From an uncultured Bacteroides sp. (GTDB taxonomy: Bacteria; Bacteroidota; Bacteroidia; Bacteroidales; Bacteroidaceae), in contig CASEYC010000045.1 in NCBI GenBank assembly GCA_949292025.1, positions 1 through 34,186 of the forward strand: a DNA stretch of 34,186 nt, in the 5' to 3' direction. Below, piece after piece: positions 1-10,098 of the stretch. The position numbers were made by a program, and so were the translations under genes. Within the stretch, counting starts at the first letter, position 1, and every line of letters begins with the position of its first letter. Under the pieces are notes generated by a model, which did no database searches, was not told the origin of the DNA, and saw nothing but the letters and a program-made list of their open reading frames with translations.

Positions 1-136
1 CTTAGAGTCAGTTGTCTTCATACGAAAAAGCGGTCAAACTTTTCTTTAAAGATACTGATCCTTAAGGACTTTTTCAAATATAAGTATTTAATTATTAGGT
101 GCTTAATAACATAATTTATATTTTGTCATCTACTAA

Positions 137-2299
<2,163 letters not shown>

Positions 2300-2400
2300 G
2301 CAGTCTATTGACAAATAAACAACGAACCAAAGTTTACTATGATTATGCCTTGATAATAAATTCTTATAGGAGAGGAGCAATTTAACAAGACAATAACAAA

Positions 2401-2444
2401 ACGCGGATGACGCAACGCCTTTGAACCGGCTGCATCATCCGCGT
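2401..2444 (-). terminator. Hairpin between convergent genes
   Basis: ACGCGGATGA (2401-2410) pairs perfectly with TCATCCGCGT (2435-2444). Read leftward, the hairpin is followed by a T-rich run, as expected for the end of asd. Read rightward, it is followed by TATTTCTT and could also terminate the GH97 transcript. Confidence 0.65.
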
Positions 2445-2475
2445 TATTTCTTACAGGATAATATGATTTCCTTGC

Positions 2476-3483
2476 TTAAATGTCTTTCTCCTTGATGAGA
2501 TACTCCGCAATCTGCACGGCATTCAGCGCGGCGCCTTTCTTGATTTGGTCGCCCACGATCCAGAAAGTCAGGCCGTTGTCATTGGCCAGGTCCTTGCGGA
2601 TACGGCCCACGTAGACGGGATCCTTGCCGGCCAGGAAGAGGGGCATGGGATATTCCTTTTCGGCGGGATTGTCCATCAGCACCAAGCCCTCGCCTTTGGC
2701 AAAGGCTTCGCGGGCTTCTTCCACGGAGATGGGACGCTCGGTTTCCACCCAGATGCTTTCCGAGTGAGAGCGCAGGGCAGGCACACGGACGCAGGTGGCA
2801 CTGACGCGGACATCGCTGTGCATGATTTTGCGCGTCTCGTTGTACATCTTCATCTCTTCCTTGGTATAGCCGTTGTCGGTGAAGACGTCGATTTGCGGGA
2901 TGAGATTGAAGGCCAGCTGGTAGGCGAACTTCTCCACCGTGACAGGCTCGCCGGCCAACACTTGGCGGTATTGCTCGTACAATTCCTGCATGGCGGCGGC
3001 GCCGGCACCGCTGGCAGCCTGGTAGGTGGAGACGTGCACCACCTTGATGTGGCTCAGTTGCTCGATGGCTTTCAGGGCCACGACCATCTGGATGGTCGTG
3101 CAGTTGGGATTGGCAATGATGCCGCGCGGACGATCCTTCGCATCGGCAGCGTTGACTTCGGGCACCACGAGGGGCACATCGGCATCCATGCGGAAGGCGC
3201 TGGAGTTGTCTATCATCACCGCGCCATGCTTTGTGATGGTCTCGGCAAATTCCTTGGAGGTGCCTGCGCCGGCGGACGTGAAGGCAATGTCCACTCCCTT
3301 GAAGTCATCGTTGTGTTGCAGGAGTTTCACTTCGATTTCTTTGCCACGGAACGTGTATTTGGTCCCGGCACTGCGTTTGGATCCGAACAACACCAGTTCG
3401 TCCAACGGAAAATTCCTTTCATCGAGCACGCGCAGGAACTCTTGTCCCACGGCTCCGCTTGCTCCCACAATCGCTACTTTCAT
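2476..3483 (-). CDS. asd: Aspartate-semialdehyde dehydrogenase
   Basis: Reduces L-aspartyl phosphate to aspartate semialdehyde with NADPH, the branch point to lysine/diaminopimelate, threonine and methionine. The protein of 335 aa starts [16 protein letters not shown], the N-terminal Rossmann GASGAVG motif. NPNCTT carries the catalytic Cys (C128), and the C-terminal half has the usual substrate-binding motifs ([11 protein letters not shown]). An in-frame extension to 3615 exists but lacks homology to the family and runs across a likely promoter, so the ATG at 3483 is chosen. It is a stand-alone gene, divergent from the antiporter operon. Cytoplasmic. Confidence 0.97.
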   Translation of the reverse strand: MKVAIVGASGAVGQEFLRVLDERNFPLDELVLFGSKRSAGTKYTFRGKEIEVKLLQHNDDFKGVDIAFTSAGAGTSKEFAETITKHGAVMIDNSSAFRMDADVPLVVPEVNAADAKDRPRGIIANPNCTTIQMVVALKAIEQLSHIKVVHVSTYQAASGAGAAAMQELYEQYRQVLAGEPVTVEKFAYQLAFNLIPQIDVFTDNGYTKEEMKMYNETRKIMHSDVRVSATCVRVPALRSHSESIWVETERPISVEEAREAFAKGEGLVLMDNPAEKEYPMPLFLAGKDPVYVGRIRKDLANDNGLTFWIVGDQIKKGAALNAVQIAEYLIKEKDI

Positions 3484-3549
3484 TGTCTTTTTGCTTTTAA
3501 GATGGTTGATAATACGGATATAATGTATATTTATGTCTCTATTCGGGCG

Positions 3550-3557
3550 CAAATTTA
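3550..3557 (-). promoter_or_regulatory. -7 box for asd
   Basis: TAAATTTG read leftward matches the Bacteroides -7 consensus TAnnTTTG, about 67 bases before the asd ATG. No clear TTTG -33 element is visible. Confidence 0.5.
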
Positions 3558-3637
3558 CAATAAAATGCGCTATGACGGCTTCTTCAAGTGAAAAGTTTTT
3601 CGTTATTTTGCACACCGAAACCTAATAACCCGTGCCC

Positions 3638-5773
3638 ATGGACTTGTTTCACTTCAATCTGCAACTGCCCATCACCGACCCTACCTGGATATTCCTCCTG
3701 GTACTGCTCATCATCTTGTTCGCACCCATCCTGCTGAACAAGCTGCGCATCCCGCACATCATCGGCATGATTCTGGCGGGATTGGTCATCGGCGAACACG
3801 GATTCAATATCCTGGCGCGGGACAGCAGTTTCGAGCTGTTCGGCAAGGTGGGCGTGTACTACATCATGTTCCTGGCAGGCCTGGAGATGAACATGTCCGA
3901 CTTCAAGAAGAACCGGGGCAAGGCCATCATGCTGGGCTTGCTGGCGTTCATCATTCCCATCGGCATCGGCATGGTGACCAACATGATACTACTGAAGTAC
4001 AGTCTGTTGACCTCCATCCTGTTGGCCAGCATGTATGCCTCGCACACGCTGGTGGCTTATCCCATCGTCATCCGTTACGGCATTTCGCGCCACCGCAGCG
4101 TCAGCATCGCCGTTGGGGGCACGGCAGTGACGGACACGCTGACCCTGCTGGTGCTGGCAGTCATCAGCGGCTTGTTCAAGGGCGAAGGGGGCGGTCTGTT
4201 CTGGCTGTGGCTGGTGGTGAAGGTGGTGGTGCTGGGCGTGCTCATTATGCAGTTGTTTCCCCGCATCGGGCGATGGTTCTTCCGGCGGTATGACGACAAT
4301 GTGATGCAGTTCATCTTCGTGCTGGCCATGGTGTTCCTCGGCGCGGGCCTGATGGAGTTCATCGGCATGGAAGGCATCCTGGGCGCGTTCCTCGTGGGCC
4401 TGGTGCTGAACCGCCTCATCCCCCATGTGTCGCCGCTGATGAGCCACCTGGAGTTTGTGGGCAATGCCTTGTTCATTCCTTATTTCCTGATAGGCGTGGG
4501 CATGCTGATAGACATCCACGTCATCTTTGGCGGGGGAGACGCGCTGAAGGTGGCAGGGGTGATGATTGTCGTGGCTTTGGTGGGCAAATGGATTGCCTCG
4601 TGGCTGACGCAGAAGATATACCGCATGTCGGCCTTGGAGCGCGAACTGATGTTCGGCCTGAGCAACGCGCAGGCGGCGGCCACGCTGGCGGCGGTACTGG
4701 TGGGTTACGGGCTGATACAACCCAATGGCGAACGCCTGCTGAACGAGGATGTGCTGAACGGCACGGTGCTGCTCATCCTGGTGACCTGCGTGGTCAGCTC
4801 GTTCATCACCGAGCGGGCGGCAAGGCGGGTGGCGATGGACGAAGCGCACCTGGAGGAAAGCAACCCCTCCCGCATGCCCGAGAAAATCCTGATTCCCGTG
4901 GCCAATCCCGCCACCATCGAATACCTGATGAGCCTCTCCCTGCTCATCCGCGACCCCAAGCAGAAAGACAACCTGGTGGCACTGAGTGTCATCAACGACC
5001 ATACGGAGACAGACCGGCTGGAGCTGCAAGGCAAACGCCACCTGGAGCGGGCGGCCAAAATCACCGCCTCGGCAGGCATCAACCTGCAATGCATCAGCCG
5101 CTACGACATGAACATCGCCGCGGGCATCATACACACGGCACGCGAATACGATGTCACCGACCTCATCATCGGCCTGCACTACAAAGTGAACCTGATGGAT
5201 TCGTACTTCGGAAAGCTGACCGAAAGTCTGCTGAAAGGCCTGCACCGCGAAGTCATGGTGGCGCGCTTCCTGATGCCGCTCAACACCCTGCGCCGCATCA
5301 TCATTGCCGTGCCGCCCAAGGCGGAATACGAGGCGGGCTTCGCGAAGTGGGTGGAGCACTTCTGCCGCATGGGCGCCACGCTGAACTGCCGCGTGCATTT
5401 CTTTGCCAACGAACAGACCACCCACTTGCTGCAAGCCTTGGTGCGCAAGAAGCACAGCGGCACAATGACCGAATATTCGCGCCTGGACGACTGGGACGAC
5501 CTGCTGCTGCTGACGGGACAAGTGAACTACGACCACCTGCTGGTAGTCATCAGCGCGCGCCGCGGCTCCATCTCCTACGACAGCTCGTTCGAACGCCTGC
5601 CGGGACAGTTGGGCAAATACTTCACCAACAACAGCCTCATCGTCCTCTACCCCGACCAGATAGGCGAGCCGCAGGATGCCATTTCCTTCGCCAACCCGCA
5701 GGGCAACAACGAAAGCCAGCACTACGAGAAAGTGGGCCGCTGGTTCTATAAATGGTTCAAAAAAGACAACTGA
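3638..5773 (+). CDS. CPA2-family cation:proton antiporter with C-terminal cytoplasmic domain
   Basis: An inner-membrane monovalent cation/H+ exchanger of the Kef/NhaA-like CPA2 class. About residues 15-395 hold 11-13 hydrophobic helices with the family motifs LRIPHIIGMILAGLVIGEHG and FIGMEGILGAFLVGLVLNR. About residues 405-690 form a soluble region resembling tandem universal-stress-protein-like folds (MPEKILIPVANPATIEYL). A GTG at 3632 is in frame, but the ATG at 3638 is the better start. It is the first gene of a + operon: its TGA is one base before the tcdA ATG. A promoter-like TTATTTTGCAC at 3603-3613 is one mismatch from the -7 consensus. The cation (Na+ or K+) cannot be told from sequence. 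Confidence 0.9.
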   Translation: MDLFHFNLQLPITDPTWIFLLVLLIILFAPILLNKLRIPHIIGMILAGLVIGEHGFNILARDSSFELFGKVGVYYIMFLAGLEMNMSDFKKNRGKAIMLGLLAFIIPIGIGMVTNMILLKYSLLTSILLASMYASHTLVAYPIVIRYGISRHRSVSIAVGGTAVTDTLTLLVLAVISGLFKGEGGGLFWLWLVVKVVVLGVLIMQLFPRIGRWFFRRYDDNVMQFIFVLAMVFLGAGLMEFIGMEGILGAFLVGLVLNRLIPHVSPLMSHLEFVGNALFIPYFLIGVGMLIDIHVIFGGGDALKVAGVMIVVALVGKWIASWLTQKIYRMSALERELMFGLSNAQAAATLAAVLVGYGLIQPNGERLLNEDVLNGTVLLILVTCVVSSFITERAARRVAMDEAHLEESNPSRMPEKILIPVANPATIEYLMSLSLLIRDPKQKDNLVALSVINDHTETDRLELQGKRHLERAAKITASAGINLQCISRYDMNIAAGIIHTAREYDVTDLIIGLHYKVNLMDSYFGKLTESLLKGLHREVMVARFLMPLNTLRRIIIAVPPKAEYEAGFAKWVEHFCRMGATLNCRVHFFANEQTTHLLQALVRKKHSGTMTEYSRLDDWDDLLLLTGQVNYDHLLVVISARRGSISYDSSFERLPGQLGKYFTNNSLIVLYPDQIGEPQDAISFANPQGNNESQHYEKVGRWFYKWFKKDN

Positions 5774-5774
5774 G

Positions 5775-6488
5775 ATGACTGAAGACTGGCAACAACGTAC
5801 CCGCCTCCTGCTGGGCGAGGATAAGACAGAACGCCTCCACCGGGCACACGTGCTGGTGGTAGGACTGGGCGGCGTGGGCGCCTACGCCGCCGAGATGCTG
5901 TGCCGCGCGGGCGTGGGCCGCCTGACATTGGTGGATGCCGACACGGTGCAACCCACCAACCTCAACCGCCAACTGCCCGCCCTGCACTCCACCTTGGGAC
6001 AACCGAAAGCCGAGGTCCTGGCCGAACGCTTCCGCGACATCAACCCGGAGGTGCAGCTGGACGTGCGCCCCGTTTTCCTGAAAGACGAGGACATCCCCGC
6101 CTTGCTGGATGCCGCATCGTATGATTTCGTGGTGGACGCCATCGACACCTTGGCGCCCAAGTGCCACCTGATAGCCGAGGCATTGCGCCGCCGCCTTAAA
6201 ATCGTATGCAGCATGGGTGCAGGTGCCAAGAGCGACATCACCCAGATACGCTTCGCCGACTTGTGGGACACCTACCATTGCGGCCTGAGCAAAGCCGTGC
6301 GCAAGCGGTTGCAGAAGATGGGCATACGCCACAAGGTGCCTGTGGTGTTCAGCACCGAGCAGGCCGACCTGCGGGCAGTAATGCTGACGGACGACGAACG
6401 GAACAAGAAGTCCACGTGCGGCACGGTGAGCTATATGCCGGCTGTGTTCGGCTGCTACCTGGCGGAGTATGTCATCAAGAGATTATAA
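5775..6488 (+). CDS. tcdA: tRNA threonylcarbamoyladenosine dehydratase TcdA (ThiF/MoeB superfamily)
   Basis: An ATP-dependent E1-like enzyme that cyclises t6A37 of ANN-decoding tRNAs to ct6A. The Rossmann motif [15 protein letters not shown] is at about residues 28-42, [13 protein letters not shown] follows, and the C-terminus has the [14 protein letters not shown] signature of the YgdL/TcdA group. The protein is 237 aa, slightly shorter than the E. coli enzyme (268 aa). The start is the ATG at 5775, one base after the antiporter stop; the longer in-frame ORF overlaps the antiporter and is not the gene. Assignment to TcdA rather than another ThiF-like adenylyltransferase rests on length and C-terminal motif. 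Confidence 0.9.
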   Translation: MTEDWQQRTRLLLGEDKTERLHRAHVLVVGLGGVGAYAAEMLCRAGVGRLTLVDADTVQPTNLNRQLPALHSTLGQPKAEVLAERFRDINPEVQLDVRPVFLKDEDIPALLDAASYDFVVDAIDTLAPKCHLIAEALRRRLKIVCSMGAGAKSDITQIRFADLWDTYHCGLSKAVRKRLQKMGIRHKVPVVFSTEQADLRAVMLTDDERNKKSTCGTVSYMPAVFGCYLAEYVIKRL

Positions 6489-6495
6489 AGGAGAA

Positions 6496-7155
6496 ATGAT
6501 ACAACTGCAAGACATAACCAAAAGTTTCGGCTCCCTGCAAGTGTTGCGGGGCATCAGCCTGGAGGTGGCACAGGGCGAGGTGGTGAGCATCGTCGGCCCC
6601 AGCGGCGCAGGCAAGACCACCCTGCTGCAAATCATGGGCACCTTGGATCGCCCGGATACGGGCACGGTGCTTATTGACGGGACACCCGTGCAACGGATGA
6701 AAGAGCGTGAACTGTCCGCCTTCCGCAACCGCCACATCGGCTTTGTGTTCCAGTTCCACCAACTGTTACCCGAATTCACGGCTTTGGAAAACGTGATGAT
6801 TCCCGCCCTTATCGCCAATCGCGGAAAACAGGAGGCCCGGAAAGACGCCATGGACATGCTCGCCCTCTTGGGACTGGCCGAACGTGCCGCCCACAAGCCC
6901 AACGAGTTGTCCGGCGGTGAGAAGCAACGTGTTGCCGTGGCACGCGCCCTGATCAACCACCCCTCCGTGGTTTTGGCCGACGAGCCTTCCGGCAGCCTGG
7001 ATACCCAGCATAAGGAAGAACTGCACCGCCTCTTCTTCGACCTGCGCGACCGCTTGGGGCAGACCTTCGTCATCGTCACCCACGACGAGGGACTGGCGCA
7101 GCTGACAGACCGCACCATCCGGCTGGTGGACGGAGCCATAGAAAACATCGCATAA
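6496..7155 (+). CDS. lolD: ABC transporter ATP-binding protein, LolD-like
   Basis: The nucleotide-binding subunit of a LolCDE/MacB-type exporter, probably powering release of outer-membrane lipoproteins from the inner membrane. It is 219 aa, with Walker A GPSGAGKT (residues 34-41), the [19 protein letters not shown]-loop, signature LSGGE (138-142), Walker B VVLADEP (158-164) and the switch VTHDE. The ATG at 6496 has a good SD (AAAGGAG, 6487-6493), unusual for this phylum, which favours it over the upstream in-frame ATG at 6469. The permease subunits are not adjacent, as is common for lolD in Bacteroidetes, so the partner is unknown. Confidence 0.88.
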   Translation: MIQLQDITKSFGSLQVLRGISLEVAQGEVVSIVGPSGAGKTTLLQIMGTLDRPDTGTVLIDGTPVQRMKERELSAFRNRHIGFVFQFHQLLPEFTALENVMIPALIANRGKQEARKDAMDMLALLGLAERAAHKPNELSGGEKQRVAVARALINHPSVVLADEPSGSLDTQHKEELHRLFFDLRDRLGQTFVIVTHDEGLAQLTDRTIRLVDGAIENIA

Positions 7156-7182
7156 GAAAACGACCCTTAAGAAACCTGACTG

Positions 7183-8109
7183 ATGAGAAAATACCTGTTC
7201 AGCGAAAACGGCTTCATCGAGAAGCCCGAATGGGCCCCCAACTGCTGGGTGAACGTGGAGTGTCCGGACAACAACGACTTCGACTTCCTGACGCAGCAAC
7301 TGCACGTGCCCGAAGCCTTCCTGACGGACATTGCCGACGTGGACGAACGTCCCCGCACCGACACCGAGGGCAACTGGCTGCTGACCATCCTCCGCATTCC
7401 CATGCAGAACGACAAGCCGGACATTCCCTTTGTCACCGTGCCCATCGGCATCATCACCAACAACGAAATCATCATCTCCGTCTGCTATCACCACACGGAG
7501 ATGATGACGGACTTCGTGGCACACACCCAGCGCAAGGGCATCGCCGTGAACAACAAGCTGGACCTCATCCTGCGCATCATCTATTCGTCTGCCGTATGGT
7601 TCCTGAAGTATCTGAAGCAAATCAACAACGTTGTGACCGAGGCGGAAAAGGAACTGGAGAGGAGCATCCGCAACGAAGACCTCTTGCGGCTGATGAAGCT
7701 GCAAAAATCCTTGGTCTACTTCGACACCAGCATCCGCGGCAACGAGGTGATGATAGGCCGTTTGAAGAACATTTTCCAGGACACGGACTACCTGGACATG
7801 GGGCTACTGGACGACGTGCTCATCGAACTGAAACAGGCGGTGAACACGGTGAACATCTACAGTGATATTCTGACGGGTACGATGGACGCCTTTGCCTCCA
7901 TCATCTCAAACAACGTCAACGCCATCATGAAGCGCATGACCAGCCTCAGCATCACGCTGATGATTCCCACGCTCATCGCCAGCTTCTACGGCATGAACGT
8001 GGATGTACACATCGAACATATTCCCTATGCTTTCGCACTCATCATCATGATTTCCGTGATACTGGCAGCGGCGGCGTTCGTGTGGTTCCGGAAGATCAAG
8101 TGGTTCTGA
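7183..8109 (+). CDS. corA: CorA-family divalent cation transporter
   Basis: Forms a pentameric Mg2+ (possibly Co2+/Ni2+) channel. A large N-terminal cytosolic alpha/beta and coiled domain covers about residues 1-250. Two C-terminal membrane helices follow, with the diagnostic YGMN selectivity motif (G270-M271-N272) at the end of TM1 and a basic tail (FRKIKWF) after TM2. At 308 aa it is typical of the family. It is the last gene of the operon starting at 3638, 27 bases after lolD. Confidence 0.94.
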   Translation: MRKYLFSENGFIEKPEWAPNCWVNVECPDNNDFDFLTQQLHVPEAFLTDIADVDERPRTDTEGNWLLTILRIPMQNDKPDIPFVTVPIGIITNNEIIISVCYHHTEMMTDFVAHTQRKGIAVNNKLDLILRIIYSSAVWFLKYLKQINNVVTEAEKELERSIRNEDLLRLMKLQKSLVYFDTSIRGNEVMIGRLKNIFQDTDYLDMGLLDDVLIELKQAVNTVNIYSDILTGTMDAFASIISNNVNAIMKRMTSLSITLMIPTLIASFYGMNVDVHIEHIPYAFALIIMISVILAAAAFVWFRKIKWF

Positions 8110-8138
8110 ACCGATGGGACAGATAGCTAATCGATCGG

Positions 8139-8160
8139 TTTGAAATCGATTGATTTCAAA
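8139..8160. terminator. Perfect 9-bp inverted repeat after corA
   Basis: TTTGAAATC, GATT loop, GATTTCAAA, with short T/A tracts at both ends. It lies 30 bases after corA and 41 bases before the next -7 box, so it could be a weak terminator or an operator. Confidence 0.4.
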
Positions 8161-8176
8161 TAAAACGGTTAGATTG

Positions 8177-8208
8177 CTTGCACGCATAAGGAAGAAAACC
8201 TATCTTTG
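8177..8208 (+). promoter_or_regulatory. Bacteroides-type promoter for the P-loop ATPase gene
   Basis: TATCTTTG at 8201-8208 is an exact TAnnTTTG -7 box. CTTG at 8177-8180 is a -33-like element 20 bases upstream. The predicted start site leaves a leader of roughly 15 bases before the ATG at 8231. Confidence 0.7.
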
Positions 8209-8230
8209 TGGCAATTAAAGCATTGCACCT

Positions 8231-9364
8231 ATGGAGATACCTTTTGTCTACGGGAAAATAGCCGAAAAGGAGAATTTCACCGATCGGCAAGACGAGCAAG
8301 AGATCCTGTTTCGCAACTTCAGCGGACTGGTGAACACGATAATTATATCCCCTCGTCGCTGGGGCAAGACTTCACTGGTCAATCAGGTCCTGCAGCGATT
8401 CAAGGACGACCCTACGGTCATGGTCTGTCAAATAGACATTTTCAATTGCCGTAACGAAGAACAGTTCTACCAGGCCTTTGCCAATGCCGTCTTGCGGGCC
8501 CATACATCGGCGTGGGAAAGTTTCATCGCCAATGCCCGGAAATACCTGAGCAAATTGATACCCACGGTCACCCTGAGCGATGTAGGACAGACCATGGAGC
8601 TTTCTTTCGGGCTTTCCTTCAAGGAAAACCGGACCACGTATGATGAAATATTGGAATTGCCCCACACCATCTGTCAGGCTACCGGAAAGAAAATGATTGT
8701 CTGCATCGATGAATTCCAAAACATCAATGAATACGAGGATTCCCTTTCCCTCCAACGCAAATTGAGGGCGCATTGGCAACGCCATACACAAGTCTGCTAT
8801 TGCTTATACGGCAGCAAGAGACACATGCTGCTGGACATTTTCAGCAACTATGGCATGCCCTTCTATAAATTTGGCAATATCCTATTTCTTCCTAAAATCA
8901 AACGTGAAGAATGGATTCGCTTCATCGCACAGCGATTCTCCGACAGTGGGAAAAACATTTCCCCGGAACTTTGCGGACAAATAGCCGGCTTGGTCAAAGA
9001 CCACCCTTACTATACCCAACAACTGAGCCAGCAAACCTGGTTGCGCACGGAGCAGGACACTACGGAGGAAATCGTGATGCAGGCTTTCGAAGGCATTGTC
9101 GATCAGCTGAGCCTGCTATTCGCCAATCTCATTGACTCGTTAACAGCCCGGCAAATCAACTTCCTGTTGGCTGTAGCGGATGGAGTCACTAATTTCTCGG
9201 CCAAGGAAACCTTGAATAAATATGATCTCGGTACCTCGGCCAACATCAAGAACTTGCGGAAAGCCACGCTGGAGAAGGACTTGATAGACCTCCTTCCCCA
9301 TAACAAAGTAGAGTTGCAGGACCCGATATTCGAATACTGGCTGAAGAACTGCTATCAACGATAG
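8231..9364 (+). CDS. P-loop ATPase of the archaeal-ATPase-like (ATPase_2) family
   Basis: A 377-aa ATP-binding protein of unknown cellular role. Walker A SPRRWGKTS spans residues 40-48 and Walker B MIVCIDEFQNI has D160-E161. A sensor-like region (CYCLYGSKRHML) follows, then a C-terminal winged-helix part ending in DPIFEYWLKN, the usual tail of this family. Such single genes with their own promoter are common and often multicopy in Bacteroides. It is convergent with rnhB, with 34 bases between stop codons. It is not obviously part of the BREX island, although it lies near its 3' end. Confidence 0.85.
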   Translation: MEIPFVYGKIAEKENFTDRQDEQEILFRNFSGLVNTIIISPRRWGKTSLVNQVLQRFKDDPTVMVCQIDIFNCRNEEQFYQAFANAVLRAHTSAWESFIANARKYLSKLIPTVTLSDVGQTMELSFGLSFKENRTTYDEILELPHTICQATGKKMIVCIDEFQNINEYEDSLSLQRKLRAHWQRHTQVCYCLYGSKRHMLLDIFSNYGMPFYKFGNILFLPKIKREEWIRFIAQRFSDSGKNISPELCGQIAGLVKDHPYYTQQLSQQTWLRTEQDTTEEIVMQAFEGIVDQLSLLFANLIDSLTARQINFLLAVADGVTNFSAKETLNKYDLGTSANIKNLRKATLEKDLIDLLPHNKVELQDPIFEYWLKNCYQR

Positions 9365-9398
9365 GGTACTTCCGCTTCCTGCTAAGACTTCTGTTCTG

Positions 9399-10004
9399 TC
9401 ACCCTCCGAAATCCAGGCTCAGTTGCCCGTCGCCCAGCAGATTGAACGACCGGCGATGATAGGGCGTCTCCCCGCAGGCGCGGAGGGCCGCCCGATGTTT
9501 CGCGGTGGGATAGCCTTTGTTTTGATTCCACTCGTAGGCGGGATAGTCGGCGTGCAGGCGCAGCATGTAATCGTCACGGCAGGTCTTGGCCAGGATGGAA
9601 GCTGCGGCGATGGACAGGTACTTGCCGTCGCCCTTCACCACCGTAGTGTGCGGGATGCCGGGATAGGGGCGGAAGCGGTTGCCGTCTATCAGCAGGTGTT
9701 GCGGACGCACGCGCAGGGCATCTATGGCACGGTGCATGGCCAGGATGGAGGCGTTGAGAATGTTGATTTTGTCTATCTCCTCAGGTGAAACCACACCCAC
9801 GGCCCATGCCACCGCCTCGCGCTCAATGACCGTGCGCAGGGCACGCCGCTGACGGTCGGTCAGCTGCTTGGAATCGTTCAGCTGCTCGTTGTGGAAGTCC
9901 GGAGGCAGGATGACGGCGGCGGCATAGACCGCCCCCGCCAGGCAACCGCGACCGGCCTCGTCGCACCCGGCTTCCACTACATCATTATAATAGGGCAATA
10001 ACAT
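9399..10004 (-). CDS. rnhB: Ribonuclease HII
   Basis: Cleaves the RNA strand of RNA-DNA hybrids and removes single ribonucleotides from DNA. The 201 aa contain [11 protein letters not shown] (catalytic D15, E16), LLIDGN (D107) and TCRDDYM (D144), the type 2 RNase H acidic set. The length is normal. A -7 box lies only about five bases before the ATG at 10004, so the message may be leaderless. The BREX operon ends 95 bases upstream, so rnhB is the right-hand core neighbour of the island's 3' end. Confidence 0.95.
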   Translation of the reverse strand: MLLPYYNDVVEAGCDEAGRGCLAGAVYAAAVILPPDFHNEQLNDSKQLTDRQRRALRTVIEREAVAWAVGVVSPEEIDKINILNASILAMHRAIDALRVRPQHLLIDGNRFRPYPGIPHTTVVKGDGKYLSIAAASILAKTCRDDYMLRLHADYPAYEWNQNKGYPTAKHRAALRACGETPYHRRSFNLLGDGQLSLDFGG

Positions 10005-10008
10005 GGGG

Positions 10009-10016
10009 CAAAGATA
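10009..10016 (-). promoter_or_regulatory. -7 box for rnhB
   Basis: TATCTTTG read leftward, an exact TAnnTTTG match. Its predicted start site falls at or next to the rnhB ATG. Confidence 0.55.
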
Positions 10017-10037
10017 CGCCTTTGTCCTGATTCTGCG

Positions 10038-10045
10038 TATCTTTG
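10038..10045 (+). promoter_or_regulatory. Orphan -7 box directed into the BREX operon in antisense
   Basis: TATCTTTG at 10038-10045 is an exact match followed by GCACCCC. The next feature to the right is the 3' end of brxL on the opposite strand, so this would give antisense RNA or is a promoter whose original gene was displaced. Confidence 0.45.
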
Positions 10046-10098
10046 CACCCCAAATAATAGTAAAAAGTTGTATCCTTTATCAGCAACATCTACATACT

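Larger units (their letters stand above)
10008..10046. repeat. 12-bp perfect inverted repeat carrying two outward -7 boxes
   Basis: GCAAAGATACGC (10008-10019) and GCGTATCTTTGC (10035-10046), 15 bases apart. Each arm holds TATCTTTG pointing away from the centre. The left one fits rnhB; the right one faces the 3' end of brxL and has no sense gene. Confidence 0.85.

Noticed and set aside
3484-3615. Upstream N-terminal extension of asd
   Set aside because: Not conserved-looking and crosses a -7 box; [10 protein letters not shown] is the family start.
4588-5751. 387-aa ORF overlapping the antiporter
   Set aside because: Composition (Arg/Pro/His/Gly-rich) is that of a frame shadow of GC-rich coding sequence; the antiporter frame has clear family motifs.
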